From contig JALNVT010000055.1 in NCBI GenBank assembly GCA_023231265.1, forward strand, positions 1-12,619: a stretch of 12,619 nt of DNA. Reading direction: 5' to 3'. The position numbers were made by a program, and so were the translations under genes. Source of the stretch: Sphaerochaetaceae bacterium. Lineage in GTDB: Bacteria > Spirochaetota > Spirochaetia > Sphaerochaetales > Sphaerochaetaceae. This document shows, piece by piece, positions 1 to 7,516 of the stretch (the stretch's first letter is position 1; every line of letters starts with the position of its first letter). Under the pieces are notes generated by a model that saw nothing but the letters and a program-made list of their open reading frames with translations, had not been told where the DNA came from and searched no databases.

Positions 1-1
1 A

Positions 2-754
2 AAACAGAAAGTACAGACTGTAGATAGAGTTTTTGATATTTTAGAGGTTTTGGCTTCTTCTAAGAAAGGAATGGCCCTTACAGAATTGAGTAATAAATTG
101 ACTCTGTCTACAAGTACAACTTAAAGATTGCTTCAGGTATTGAAAGATAGGAATTATGTCACTCAATTGGATAATTCCAAAATTTACGTAGTTGGATTGG
201 GATTTGTTTCTTTGGTAAGTTCAAGACTTGGCAGTCTTGAATTGAAAACTGAAGCTGATCAAATTCTTAACAATCTTGCAGTGACACTGAATCAAGTTGT
301 TTTTTTAGGCGTTGAGAATGATTATGATGTCATGTATCTTGATAAGAAGGGTGGACCTGATGAAGGTGTTTTCTGTGGTATTGGTTTTACATTGCCACTT
401 CATTGCACTGGTTTGGGCAAGGCTCTTTTGATGCAATACAGTTCTGATGAAATCAGAAGGAAGTACAAGAATCGGAAGATGATTTCTCTGACACCTCATT
501 CAATAACTGATGTTGAGACTCTTGTGAAAGCTGTAGAGGAAAACAAAGAACGTGGATATTCCACTGATATTGAAGAAAACAAAGAGAAAGTTATCTGTGT
601 TTCAGCTCCAATTTATGATTACAGAAATAAAATCATAGCTGATATCAGCACAAGCTGGGATATAAAAGACCAACACTTACTCAAAATTAATGCTCTTGCA
701 GTGCAGCAGGCAGCTGATTTGATCTCAAAGAGAATGGGTTTTGTAGAAGCTTAG
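2..754 (+). pseudogene. IclR-family transcriptional regulator, 5' truncated by window and interrupted by an in-frame TAA
   Basis: IclR proteins are dimeric regulators with an N-terminal winged helix-turn-helix and a C-terminal ligand-binding domain, usually controlling catabolic operons. Reading frame 2 from the window edge gives an IclR-like N-terminus (VQTVDRVFDILEVLAS, then a helix-turn-helix ending STSTT). A TAA at 122-124 follows, and the same frame continues as RLLQVLKDRNYV and a full effector domain (GLGKALL, ERGYSTD, ICVSAPIYD) to a TAG at 752-754. The stop falls in the recognition helix, where family members typically have a residue such as H, Y or Q before RLL; one C-to-T change from CAA would produce it. 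A TTG at 128 could restart translation, giving about 208 residues without the helix-turn-helix, but no good ribosome binding site precedes it. The gene is therefore broken, or the base is a sequencing or assembly error. Its start lies just outside the window and its target is unknown. Confidence 0.8.
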
Positions 755-778
755 CCAATAAGAAAAAGAATAAAATTG

Positions 779-820
779 AGGCCGATAAAAATTAGAAATA
801 CTTTTTATCGGCCTATTTTA
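779..820. terminator. Bidirectional rho-independent terminator between iclR and the nitroreductase gene
   Basis: A perfect 13-bp stem (arms 779-791 and 802-814, AGGCCGATAAAAA paired with its complement) encloses a 10-nt loop. On the plus strand it is followed by ATTTTATTTA; on the minus strand it is followed by a T-rich run complementary to TAAAATTG. It sits between two convergent genes, so it probably ends transcription from both sides. Confidence 0.88.
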
Positions 821-840
821 TTTATGTGATGAACTTTGTC

Positions 841-1368
841 CTAAAATCCATTGTAGTGAACTCTATTTGTTGGAAGTTCTTTTTCTTCAAAGGTTAAATT
901 TTTTGGGTATCCAAGAACTATGAGTGATAGAGGTATTATATGTTCAGGAAGATAAGCTGCCTTTGATACATTTCTTACTCTGTCGTGTGTTGGATATACA
1001 CCAGTCCAAACAGCTCCAAGATTCAAAGACTGTGCTGCAATTAGAATGTTCTCACTTGCTGCACTGCAGTCTTCAACCCAAGAATCCTTACCTTCTCCAG
1101 GAAGTGTTCTTTCCATATTCCCACAAACAAGAATGGCAAGTGGTGCATCCTTGGTCATCTTTGCATAGAGGGTTGCATTTGCAAGTCTCTCAAGTATCTT
1201 CTTATCATCAACCACCACAAATTCCCATGGCATCTTGTTTACATTTGATGGTGCAGATAATCCTGCTTTCATCAAAGAATCAATCACACTCTGCGGTATC
1301 TCTTTATTGCTATATTCTCTTACAGAGCGGCGGGAATAGATATTATTTAATGTTTCATTGTTTTCCAT
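841..1368 (-). CDS. Nitroreductase family protein (FMN-dependent oxidoreductase)
   Basis: This 175-residue protein belongs to the small nitroreductase-like family, cytoplasmic FMN flavoproteins that use NAD(P)H to reduce nitro compounds, quinones or other acceptors. The physiological substrate cannot be read from sequence. Visible family marks are the N-terminal SRRSVREYS (residues 12-20), which contacts the FMN phosphate, APSNVNKMPWEFVVV (39-53), the segment CSAASENILIAAQSLNLGAVW (101-121) and a C-terminal VLGYP (151-155). The length is normal and no part is missing. The ATG is preceded by AAGGA at a suitable distance. The gene lies 52 nt downstream of the sulfatase on the same strand but has its own promoter, so it need not be part of the same regulon. 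A second, decayed member of the family lies at the far end of the window beside marR. Confidence 0.9.
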   Translation of the reverse strand: MENNETLNNIYSRRSVREYSNKEIPQSVIDSLMKAGLSAPSNVNKMPWEFVVVDDKKILERLANATLYAKMTKDAPLAILVCGNMERTLPGEGKDSWVEDCSAASENILIAAQSLNLGAVWTGVYPTHDRVRNVSKAAYLPEHIIPLSLIVLGYPKNLTFEEKELPTNRVHYNGF

Positions 1369-1395
1369 TTATGTTGTCCTTAAGTTATTTTTTTA

Positions 1396-1424
1396 AGTAT
1401 ACCTATAAAGTAGGAATTTATCAA
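1396..1424 (-). promoter_or_regulatory. Sigma-70-type promoter for the nitroreductase gene
   Basis: On the minus strand, TTGATA (1419-1424) and TATACT (1396-1401) are separated by exactly 17 bp, each matching the consensus at five of six positions. The -35 box overlaps the stop codon of the sulfatase gene. The predicted start would leave a short leader of about 20 nt containing the AAGGA ribosome binding site. Based on consensus matching only. Confidence 0.65.
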
Positions 1425-2836
1425 TATTCAGCTTCCATTTCCGTGTTCGCACAAGATGAGTCCATAATTCTAATCAACATCTTATACCTCATGGAAGATA
1501 GTGTGCTGCTGTATCTCTGATTTGATGCAACATTCTTCAACTCATGCGGGTCAATTTCCAAATCAAATAAGAGCTCTTTGTTTTTATTTGATGCATAATA
1601 AGAGAATTTTTCAGTTCTGATTCTTGTCTCCCTTATTCCATAAGGAGTGAAATGCTGCGTCAGAACACTATCTCTGTGGTGTACAGATTTATTGTTTATT
1701 AGAGATCTCAAACTTTTTCCCATCATATCAAGTGGAGCTTGAATTGCTGAATAATCAAGAATTGTGGAGCTAACATCAATTGCCTCAACTAGACCTTCTC
1801 TTTCAATTCCTCTCGGTATTTTATGAGGGTAGGACATCAGAAGTGGTACATGAGTTATGCAATCGTAACCTGGCATTCCTTTCTGTATTCTTGAGTGGTC
1901 TCCAAGATACTCCCCATGATCACTTGTGAAAACTATAAGAGTGTTCTCTTCAATTCCCTGATCCTTCAATTCACCTAGAATCTCACCAACACAGTCATCT
2001 ACATGAAGAGTCAATGCAAGATAATATGATTTAATTTTGATCCAATCATCATCACTTAAATCTTTCAATTCATCCATTATATCATCCTCATCACCTACAT
2101 GAGGAGGTATGATTTTTGATAGATCCACTCTGTTCAAACATGACTTTGGTGGATTGATTGGAGGATGAGGTGCATAAAATCCTGCTATTGCAAAAAATGG
2201 CTTATTTTTGTCTCTTTCCTTCAGAAAACGGACACTCTCACTTGATACAAATTTGGAGTGGGTGAAGCTATCTTCACCTTCAAAAATATATGGTTCATGA
2301 GTGTTTCGTGGTACATCACTGTAGTTAGGTTTGTTACCCCAGTGACCAGCTGCTGGAGGCAACTGAGTTCTAATAAGGGGCAGCTGCTTATCATCAATGC
2401 ATTCAACCCATTTGGTGTAGCAATCATCATAGCAACCGGGTTCATCGCTTATTATGGCTCTATCAAAACCATATGTGTTTGGCATATTTCTGTGGTCTCT
2501 TCTTGCATGAGATTGAAAATGAAGCTTGCCAATTTGAGCTGTCTCATAACCATATGGCTTCATCGTCTTCCATATTGGATCAAATTTCTCATTGTATGAT
2601 ATACCATTGGTTCCAATACCATTTGCACTTGGATAGAGTCCTGATAAAAAACTGGCTCTGCTTGGCCCACATATTGGGGACTGAGTGTAGCATTGTTTGA
2701 AATTAATTCCATTATGGGCAATACTATCGATGTTTTTGGTTTCAATGGGTGAGCTGCTGTTGTTGCAGGAGAGTGCGTCAAATCGCATCTGATCTGTGTA
2801 AATAAAAAGAATGTTTGGCCTTTTGAATTTGTTCAT
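1421..2836 (-). CDS. Formylglycine-type (S1 family) sulfatase, predicted cytoplasmic
   Basis: This enzyme should hydrolyse a sulfate ester, using a calcium ion and a formylglycine made from an active-site cysteine. Counting from the ATG at 2836 (471 residues), the key parts are the metal-binding D15-Q16 in IYTDQMR, the maturation motif C56-G-P-S-R60 with ASFLSG following, GKLHF (K104, H106), APHPP (H224) and TSDHG (D306, H307). The C-terminus has the usual LLFDLEIDPHELKN. The cysteine form can be matured in anaerobes by a radical-SAM maturase (anSME); no maturase is in this window. There is no signal peptide, so it should act on imported substrate. An upstream TTG at 2842 is in frame, but GAGG at 2845-2848 sits only 2 nt from it and 8 nt from the ATG, so the ATG is preferred. 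The gene is divergent from lacI and may share its operator. The substrate is not identifiable; given the adjacent operon, a sulfated beta-mannoside is a hypothesis. Confidence 0.92.
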   Translation of the reverse strand: MNKFKRPNILFIYTDQMRFDALSCNNSSSPIETKNIDSIAHNGINFKQCYTQSPICGPSRASFLSGLYPSANGIGTNGISYNEKFDPIWKTMKPYGYETAQIGKLHFQSHARRDHRNMPNTYGFDRAIISDEPGCYDDCYTKWVECIDDKQLPLIRTQLPPAAGHWGNKPNYSDVPRNTHEPYIFEGEDSFTHSKFVSSESVRFLKERDKNKPFFAIAGFYAPHPPINPPKSCLNRVDLSKIIPPHVGDEDDIMDELKDLSDDDWIKIKSYYLALTLHVDDCVGEILGELKDQGIEENTLIVFTSDHGEYLGDHSRIQKGMPGYDCITHVPLLMSYPHKIPRGIEREGLVEAIDVSSTILDYSAIQAPLDMMGKSLRSLINNKSVHHRDSVLTQHFTPYGIRETRIRTEKFSYYASNKNKELLFDLEIDPHELKNVASNQRYSSTLSSMRYKMLIRIMDSSCANTEMEAEY

Positions 2837-2904
2837 AATCAATACCTCTTTATGAAACTGTGATAACTTAAAAATGATTAAAAGTAAAGTAAAATTTATT
2901 GTGT

Positions 2905-2920
2905 TTTACTTAAAATAAGT
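2905..2920. promoter_or_regulatory. Putative LacI-family operator between the sulfatase gene and lacI
   Basis: The divergent region holds TTTACTTAAAA (2905-2915), a 10/11 match to the TTTACYTAAAT motif repeated upstream of the sugar-transport operon. It overlaps a perfect inverted repeat, ACTTA-AAA-TAAGT (2908-2920). The position would allow control of both lacI and the sulfatase gene. I could not assign convincing -35/-10 pairs for either gene here. Confidence 0.5.
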
Positions 2921-2957
2921 GTATTATTGTTAAATAGACATCAAAATTGGAGTTACT

Positions 2958-3953
2958 ATGGAAAAAAATGTGACAATGAAAGATATAGCAGAGGAGCTGG
3001 ATATCAGTACTGTATCTGTTTCAAAAGCCCTGAATGGTAAAGAAGGAATTGGCGATGAGGTCAGAGAGAAGATTCTAGTCAAAGCCAGTGAGATGGGATA
3101 TACCAAGCAGAACAAAAAAAGGACAAGTTTGGCACAACCGCATTACATTGGAATTGCTGTAGCTGATAGATTCTGCAGTGACAATGCATTTTACAGTGAG
3201 ATGTGGAGAGCTCTTTTGATTCAATGTTCTCAGAAGAACTATACAGGTTTGATTGAAATAATAACAAGTGAAGATGAATATGCTCCAAAACTACCAAAGT
3301 TTGTTTCTAATCAGAAGGTAGAAGGAATCATAATATTGGGAGAGGTCTCTCGTCCTTATATCGACCTGATTGCATCTCAAAAAATTCCATATGTATTGCT
3401 CGATTTTCATCAGGATTTATTTGATGATGATTCGGTTACAAGTGATGGTTGTGGTGGCTCTTATGCAATCACAAATTATCTTTTGAAAAAAGGATACAGA
3501 GAGATTGGGTATCTTGGAACTCTATCAGCAACCTCTTCCATCATGGATAGGTATCTTGGTTATGTAAAAGCTCTTCTTATGAAAGGCATATCAATCGACA
3601 ACAATTTGACAATTCCAGATAGGGATGAAGAGGGAACAATTGCTCTCTCATTTGATCTACCCAAGAAGCTTCCTGAAGCTTTTGTCTGCAACTGCGATGA
3701 AACAGCATACAAGCTGATCAATCAGCTGAGAAATATGGGAATTAAAGTTCCTCAAGATATTGCCATCGTTGGTTTTGATGATTCTCATTGGGCAACAAAT
3801 TGCATTCCTCAACTCACCACTGTAAGAGTTGATATGGAAAGAATGGCCAAGCTCTCTTTGACCCATCTTCTCAAACAAATTGAAGATCCTAATGTTGCAT
3901 CTGAAAGAGTTGTGGTTGCAACTGAGCTAATTGTTAGAGATAGTGTGAAGTAA
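2958..3953 (+). CDS. LacI-family transcriptional regulator, probable repressor of the beta-mannoside operon
   Basis: This 331-residue protein has the canonical LacI layout. An N-terminal helix-turn-helix (TMKDIAEELDISTVSVSKAL, residues 6-25) is followed by a hinge region near residues 45-60 and a periplasmic-binding-protein-like sugar-sensing core from about residue 63 (HYIGIAVADRF). The core ends with the conserved IAIVGFDDSHWA and the PQLTTVRVDMERMA segment. Its length is typical. The ATG has TTGGAG five bases upstream. It lies between the divergent sulfatase gene and the transport/phosphorylase operon, and the same short motif occurs in both control regions. The simplest reading is a local regulator responding to an imported mannoside or a breakdown product. 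The effector cannot be predicted. A terminator separates it from the operon, so the operon is driven by its own promoter. Confidence 0.93.
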   Translation: MEKNVTMKDIAEELDISTVSVSKALNGKEGIGDEVREKILVKASEMGYTKQNKKRTSLAQPHYIGIAVADRFCSDNAFYSEMWRALLIQCSQKNYTGLIEIITSEDEYAPKLPKFVSNQKVEGIIILGEVSRPYIDLIASQKIPYVLLDFHQDLFDDDSVTSDGCGGSYAITNYLLKKGYREIGYLGTLSATSSIMDRYLGYVKALLMKGISIDNNLTIPDRDEEGTIALSFDLPKKLPEAFVCNCDETAYKLINQLRNMGIKVPQDIAIVGFDDSHWATNCIPQLTTVRVDMERMAKLSLTHLLKQIEDPNVASERVVVATELIVRDSVK

Positions 3954-4005
3954 TATATTGATATAAATTAGCTAACATAAATATAGTAATTAATAAAATT
4001 TAAGT

Positions 4006-4067
4006 AATACACAAGAATTATTTGTATCTATAGATGATATAAATAATACCTGTGTATTTTTTTATTT
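4006..4067 (+). terminator. Rho-independent terminator after lacI
   Basis: The outer arms AATACACA (4006-4013) and TGTGTATT (4051-4058) pair perfectly. An inner stem (4017-4027 with 4037-4047) pairs with one G-T wobble. A run of T residues follows directly (TTTTTTTATTTC). This places a stop between lacI and the downstream operon. Confidence 0.75.
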
Positions 4068-4115
4068 CTTATAGCACAATGAATTATTATTATAACTTAA
4101 TAAAAGCTATAAAAT

Positions 4116-4232
4116 ATTACCTAAAAATATTTTAATTTACTTAAATAATATTAAAATTATCCTTGACAATTTAAGTAAACAAGATAACAATAAGTTGTTA
4201 TTTAGGTAAAAGTATTGATAATTTACTTTAAT
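4116..4232. promoter_or_regulatory. Cluster of repeated 11-bp operator-like motifs (TTTACYTAAAT) upstream of the transport operon
   Basis: Exact copies of TTTACYTAAAT occur at 4136-4146 (plus orientation), 4169-4179 (minus) and 4200-4210 (minus). Near copies are at 4116-4126 (9/11) and 4222-4232 (10/11). The three exact copies are spaced 33 and 31 bp apart, about three helical turns. One lies inside the promoter spacer and one just after the expected transcription start, both classic repressor positions. Another near copy is at 2905-2915. The LacI-family protein encoded just upstream is the natural candidate to bind them. The region is AT-rich, so the weaker copies could be chance. Confidence 0.6.
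4163..4191 (+). promoter_or_regulatory. Promoter of the beta-mannoside uptake and phosphorolysis operon
   Basis: A perfect -35 box TTGACA (4163-4168) is followed at 16-17 bp by a weak -10 (TAACAA or AACAAT, 4185-4191). An exact operator-like motif occupies the spacer. The leader to the ATG at 4270 would be about 70-75 nt. Confidence 0.55.
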
Positions 4233-4269
4233 TTCAGATTAAAAACAAAAATCCATAGGAGGATTGGAG

Positions 4270-5586
4270 ATGAGAAAAAGATTAACATTTGTGTTAGCTA
4301 TTTTGTTAAGTGCATCATGCTTGTTTGCTCAAGGAAACAAAGAGACAGCTTCTACAGCAGGTACTGGAGAAGTCAAAGGGGATATCGTATTTTTAACAAA
4401 CCGAACAGATAGAGATAATGATGGAACATATGCAAAGCTTATTGCTAAGTTCAATGAGAAATATCCAGATGTAAAAGTTGAAGTTCAATCAGCTACAGAT
4501 TATGTTGGTGAGATGGCAACAAGAATGCAGACTGATGAATATGGTGATGTATGCATGATCATTGATACAGTTCCTACAGATGTTTTGGGAAAATATTTCC
4601 TCTCGCTTGGAACAGTTGATGAATTGGTTAAAAATGATGGATATACAGAATCATATCTTTATAGCAAATGGAATGATGGTCAGGTTTATGGACTTGCAAA
4701 CTTCTGTGCAGTTAAAGGTGTTATATATAACAAAGAAGTTTTCAAAGAAGCTGGAATCACAACATTACCAACAAGTCCTGATGAATTCTTAAAAGATCTT
4801 CAGTTGATCAAAGACAATACTGATGCAATTCCTTACTACACCAATGCAAACAGTGGTTGGCCTCTAGATGGTTGGGAAGACCATCCTGTTGGTTCCATCT
4901 CTGGTGATGGCAATTACAAAAACAACATTCTTCCACATGATAAAAATGCATTTGCTCCAGGTTCTCCTCATTATGTATTATCAAAACTTCTTTATGATAT
5001 TGTTAAAAATGGTTTGAATGAAGCAGATCCTACAACATGTGATTGGGAAGCTTCTAAAGGTATGTTGAACCGTGGTGAAATTGGATGCATGATTCTAGGT
5101 AGCTGGGCAATAAGTCAGATGCAAGCTGCAGATGACACTCCTGAAAATGTTGGTTATATGGCATTCCCATACAACATCAATGGTGTTCAATATGCAAGTG
5201 CTGGAACAGATTACTGCTTTGGTATCAACAAACATACAAAATATCCTGAAGCAAGTCGTGCTTTCATCGACTTCATGATAAAGGATTCTGGTTGGGCTAT
5301 CTCTGAAGGTGGTATCTCACTTGTTGCAAGTGATCCAATGCCAGCAGGTTTTGAAAACTTCGATGGCATCACATTTGTTGTTGATAAACCTGCAACTGCT
5401 GAGAACCTTGGTGCTCTTGATGCTGTACAATCTGAAAGTGGTGTGACTCTATATGATAATGGTCAAAGATTGAATCATATAATTGATATTGCACGCGGTG
5501 TATCAAATGATACATTTGAAGGTTACATGGCTGAATTGAACTCTCAATGGGCTGAAGGTGTGACTGCAGTTGAAAATGAGAAATAG
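4270..5586 (+). CDS. Extracellular sugar-binding protein of a CUT1-type ABC transporter
   Basis: This 438-residue protein is a family 1 extracellular solute-binding protein, which captures a carbohydrate outside the inner membrane and delivers it to the permease pair encoded downstream. The N-terminus is an export signal (MRKRLTFVLAILLSASCLFA, then QGNKE). Cleavage by signal peptidase I after L-F-A (residue 20) fits well. C17 is preceded by S-A-S, a poor lipobox, so lipoprotein anchoring is possible but less favoured. The mature part shows the usual fold pattern, including DIVFLTNRTD, KFNEKYPDVKVEV and the later GCMILGSWAISQM. The ATG is chosen because AGGAGG (4257-4262) lies 7 nt upstream; a TTG at 4264 in the same frame is too close to it. 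The operon context suggests an oligosaccharide containing beta-mannose as ligand. Confidence 0.92.
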   Translation: MRKRLTFVLAILLSASCLFAQGNKETASTAGTGEVKGDIVFLTNRTDRDNDGTYAKLIAKFNEKYPDVKVEVQSATDYVGEMATRMQTDEYGDVCMIIDTVPTDVLGKYFLSLGTVDELVKNDGYTESYLYSKWNDGQVYGLANFCAVKGVIYNKEVFKEAGITTLPTSPDEFLKDLQLIKDNTDAIPYYTNANSGWPLDGWEDHPVGSISGDGNYKNNILPHDKNAFAPGSPHYVLSKLLYDIVKNGLNEADPTTCDWEASKGMLNRGEIGCMILGSWAISQMQAADDTPENVGYMAFPYNINGVQYASAGTDYCFGINKHTKYPEASRAFIDFMIKDSGWAISEGGISLVASDPMPAGFENFDGITFVVDKPATAENLGALDAVQSESGVTLYDNGQRLNHIIDIARGVSNDTFEGYMAELNSQWAEGVTAVENEK

Positions 5587-5610
5587 CATTCAAATAAATT
5601 ATTAAAATAT

Positions 5611-5657
5611 AAACCACTCTGAAATATCCAAAAATAGCTTGGAGTGGTTTGTTTTCT
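5611..5657 (+). terminator. Intra-operon hairpin (attenuating terminator) after the binding-protein gene
   Basis: Arms AAACCACTC (5611-5619) and GAGTGGTTT (5642-5650) form a perfect 9-bp stem followed by GTTTTCT. In many sugar ABC operons such a hairpin lets most transcripts stop after the binding-protein gene, keeping that protein in excess over the permeases, or protects the upstream mRNA end. The short T-run suggests partial termination. Confidence 0.65.
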
Positions 5658-5691
5658 AAAAACAACAACAGATAAAAAACAACAACAAACT
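5657..5691. repeat. AAC-rich direct repeat in the leader of the permease genes
   Basis: The stretch between the intra-operon hairpin and the first permease contains two close copies of an A-run followed by CAACAACA, the second copy starting near 5674. It is low in secondary structure and low complexity. A role as an unstructured translation enhancer is only a guess. Confidence 0.5.
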
Positions 5692-5739
5692 TAAATTGAA
5701 AATATATCAGTTTAAAAATAACTTATTGAGGAAACTTAG

Positions 5740-6645
5740 ATGATCAAGCATCGCGAAAAGAAAGAAAAGAGTCCTTTGAGACAGATGGAGATGGAGAGAC
5801 GCATAACAATATGTGCCTTTTTAGCAATTCCTCTGATTCTTCTTATGATATTTACATATATTCCTATGTTGAAGATGGTTCAATACAGTACATGGAGATG
5901 GGATGGTTTCAGAGATCCTAAATTCATAGGAATAGACAACTACAAGAAATTGCTCTCTGATCCCCGTTATTTTACTGCATTCAAAACCAGTGGATATTAC
6001 TTCGTTGGATCCATTGCTCAGATAGCAGTTGCTCTTTATTTTGCAGTCATCTTCTCTTATAAGATGAGAGCAAAAAATTTCTTCAAAGGTGTTCTGTTCT
6101 TTCCATCTCTATTGAATGGCGTTGCAATTGGATTTGTATTTCTTTACTTGTTTAAAGGTGATGGTTCATTGAATGCCTTATTGATAGCACTGGGAATTCC
6201 ACAAGAGAAACTTCCTCTGTGGCTGGGAAATCCTAAACTGGTTAACTGGTCACTTACATTCTCCTCAGTTTGGAGATATATGGGTAACAACATGATCATG
6301 TTCGTTGGTGCAATTGAATCAATTCCTGGAGAGCTCTTTGAAGCAAGTGATATTGATGGTGCATCTAAATGGCAGCAGTTCAAGCATATAATAATGCCAA
6401 ACATAAGAACAATAATATCGCTGAACATGATATTGGCAGTTAAAGGTGCAATCAGTGTATATGAGGCTCCACTTATAATAACTGGTGGTATCGGAGGATC
6501 TATGACATTCGTACTGCAGACATTGAATACTGCTTTCACAGATAAAAAAATAGGTCTTGCATCTGCAATGGGTGTCGTTCTTCTCTTGATTGTTTTGCTA
6601 ATTACAGTGATTCAAAAGAGATTCATCGAAGGAAAGGAGGAATAA
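5740..6645 (+). CDS. CUT1-type sugar ABC transporter permease (MalF/UgpA-like)
   Basis: This 301-residue inner-membrane protein is the first of the two permease subunits. After a charged cytoplasmic N-terminus (residues 1-21), the first membrane segment is about 22-41. Further hydrophobic segments lie near 86-106, 116-137, 170-193, 225-247 and 274-291, giving six in total. The cytoplasmic EAA loop that docks with the ATPase is clear at 200-220 (FEASDIDGASKWQQFKHIIMP). TGAGGAA at 5727-5733 precedes the ATG. The stop is one base before the next permease's ATG, so the two are translated together. No ATP-binding subunit is encoded in the operon; CUT1 importers often share a multi-purpose MsmK/UgpC-type ATPase encoded elsewhere. 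Confidence 0.95.
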   Translation: MIKHREKKEKSPLRQMEMERRITICAFLAIPLILLMIFTYIPMLKMVQYSTWRWDGFRDPKFIGIDNYKKLLSDPRYFTAFKTSGYYFVGSIAQIAVALYFAVIFSYKMRAKNFFKGVLFFPSLLNGVAIGFVFLYLFKGDGSLNALLIALGIPQEKLPLWLGNPKLVNWSLTFSSVWRYMGNNMIMFVGAIESIPGELFEASDIDGASKWQQFKHIIMPNIRTIISLNMILAVKGAISVYEAPLIITGGIGGSMTFVLQTLNTAFTDKKIGLASAMGVVLLLIVLLITVIQKRFIEGKEE

Positions 6646-6646
6646 T

Positions 6647-7489
6647 ATGAATGGCGTAAAAGATCAAAGTACATCAATAAAGATTGTCCGTTATGCAATA
6701 ACGATTTTGGCATGTCTTGTAGTTCTTCTTCCACTGATGGTTGTTCTATTTGGAGCATTCAAAACAAATAAAGAACTTCTTACAACAAATCCACTTTCGC
6801 TTCCTTCTTCTTTTGGATTTTTAGATAATTTCAAGAAAGCTTGGACTCAGGGCAACATGGCAAGAGGTTTTATAAATACTTTCATAGTTGTTGGAATATC
6901 TATTATGGCAACAGTTCTGACAGGAACAATGACTGCCTACATCCTTGATAGATTTAAATTCAAAGGCAGAAAGACTGTTAAATTTCTGTTTCTTCTTGCA
7001 TCTTTGATTCCAAGCATCACAATGCAGATGAGTGTGTTTCAAATAATAGTTGGTCTTGGTATTTACAACACAAGACTGTCTGTAATTCTTCTGTTTGCAG
7101 GAACAGACATAATATCAATCTACATATTTCTGCAGTTCTTGGAGGGGATTTCATACTCTCTTGATGAAGCTGCAATTGTGGATGGAGCATCATTTGCTCA
7201 GATCTTCTTCAAGATAATATTTCCACTTCTTCAACCTGCCATAATAACAGTGGTTATAATAAAGGGTGTTGGATTCTACAATGATTTCTACACTCCATTC
7301 TTATACATGAAGAGCAAGAGCCTGCAGGTTGTATCAACAGCACTGTTTGCATTCAAAGGACCATATGGAACACAGTGGGAGGTAATATGTGCTGGTGTTA
7401 TCATCACAATGATTCCCACTCTAATAATATTCCTAGCACTACAAGATCAGATTTACAGTGGTTTGACCCAGGGATCTGTTAAAGGTTAA
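6647..7489 (+). CDS. CUT1-type sugar ABC transporter permease (MalG/UgpE-like)
   Basis: This 280-residue inner-membrane protein is the second permease subunit, pairing with the product of the preceding gene. Six membrane segments are apparent, starting at about residues 13-36. They include the MalG-type N-terminal pattern LLPLMVVLFGAFKTNKEL and FINTFIVVGISI (75-86). The EAA loop is at 172-194 (LDEAAIVDGASFAQIFFKIIFP). A strong AAAGGAGG (6633-6640), lying inside the end of the upstream gene, is 6 nt from the ATG. The length is typical. No defect is visible. Confidence 0.95.
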   Translation: MNGVKDQSTSIKIVRYAITILACLVVLLPLMVVLFGAFKTNKELLTTNPLSLPSSFGFLDNFKKAWTQGNMARGFINTFIVVGISIMATVLTGTMTAYILDRFKFKGRKTVKFLFLLASLIPSITMQMSVFQIIVGLGIYNTRLSVILLFAGTDIISIYIFLQFLEGISYSLDEAAIVDGASFAQIFFKIIFPLLQPAIITVVIIKGVGFYNDFYTPFLYMKSKSLQVVSTALFAFKGPYGTQWEVICAGVIITMIPTLIIFLALQDQIYSGLTQGSVKG

Positions 7490-7516
7490 TAAATTTAAAA
7501 CGACTGAGGAAAAGAA

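Noticed and set aside
122..124. TAA read as a sense codon (stop reassignment or programmed read-through) in the IclR gene
   Set aside because: Most other genes here (lacI, both permeases, epimerase, second GH130, marR) end in TAA at sensible positions, so TAA is a normal stop in this genome.
2221..2781. Overlapping frames on both strands within the sulfatase gene
   Set aside because: They are shadows of the sulfatase reading frame, whose motifs and length are fully consistent with the family.
4264..4269. TTG start two codons upstream of the binding-protein ATG
   Set aside because: It lies only 1 nt after the AGGAGG, too close for initiation; the ATG at 4270 has proper spacing.
4318..4320. 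Binding protein as a classical lipoprotein with C17 as the lipid anchor
   Set aside because: The residues before it (S-A-S) do not fit the usual lipobox, and an L-F-A cleavage site follows immediately; kept only as an alternative.
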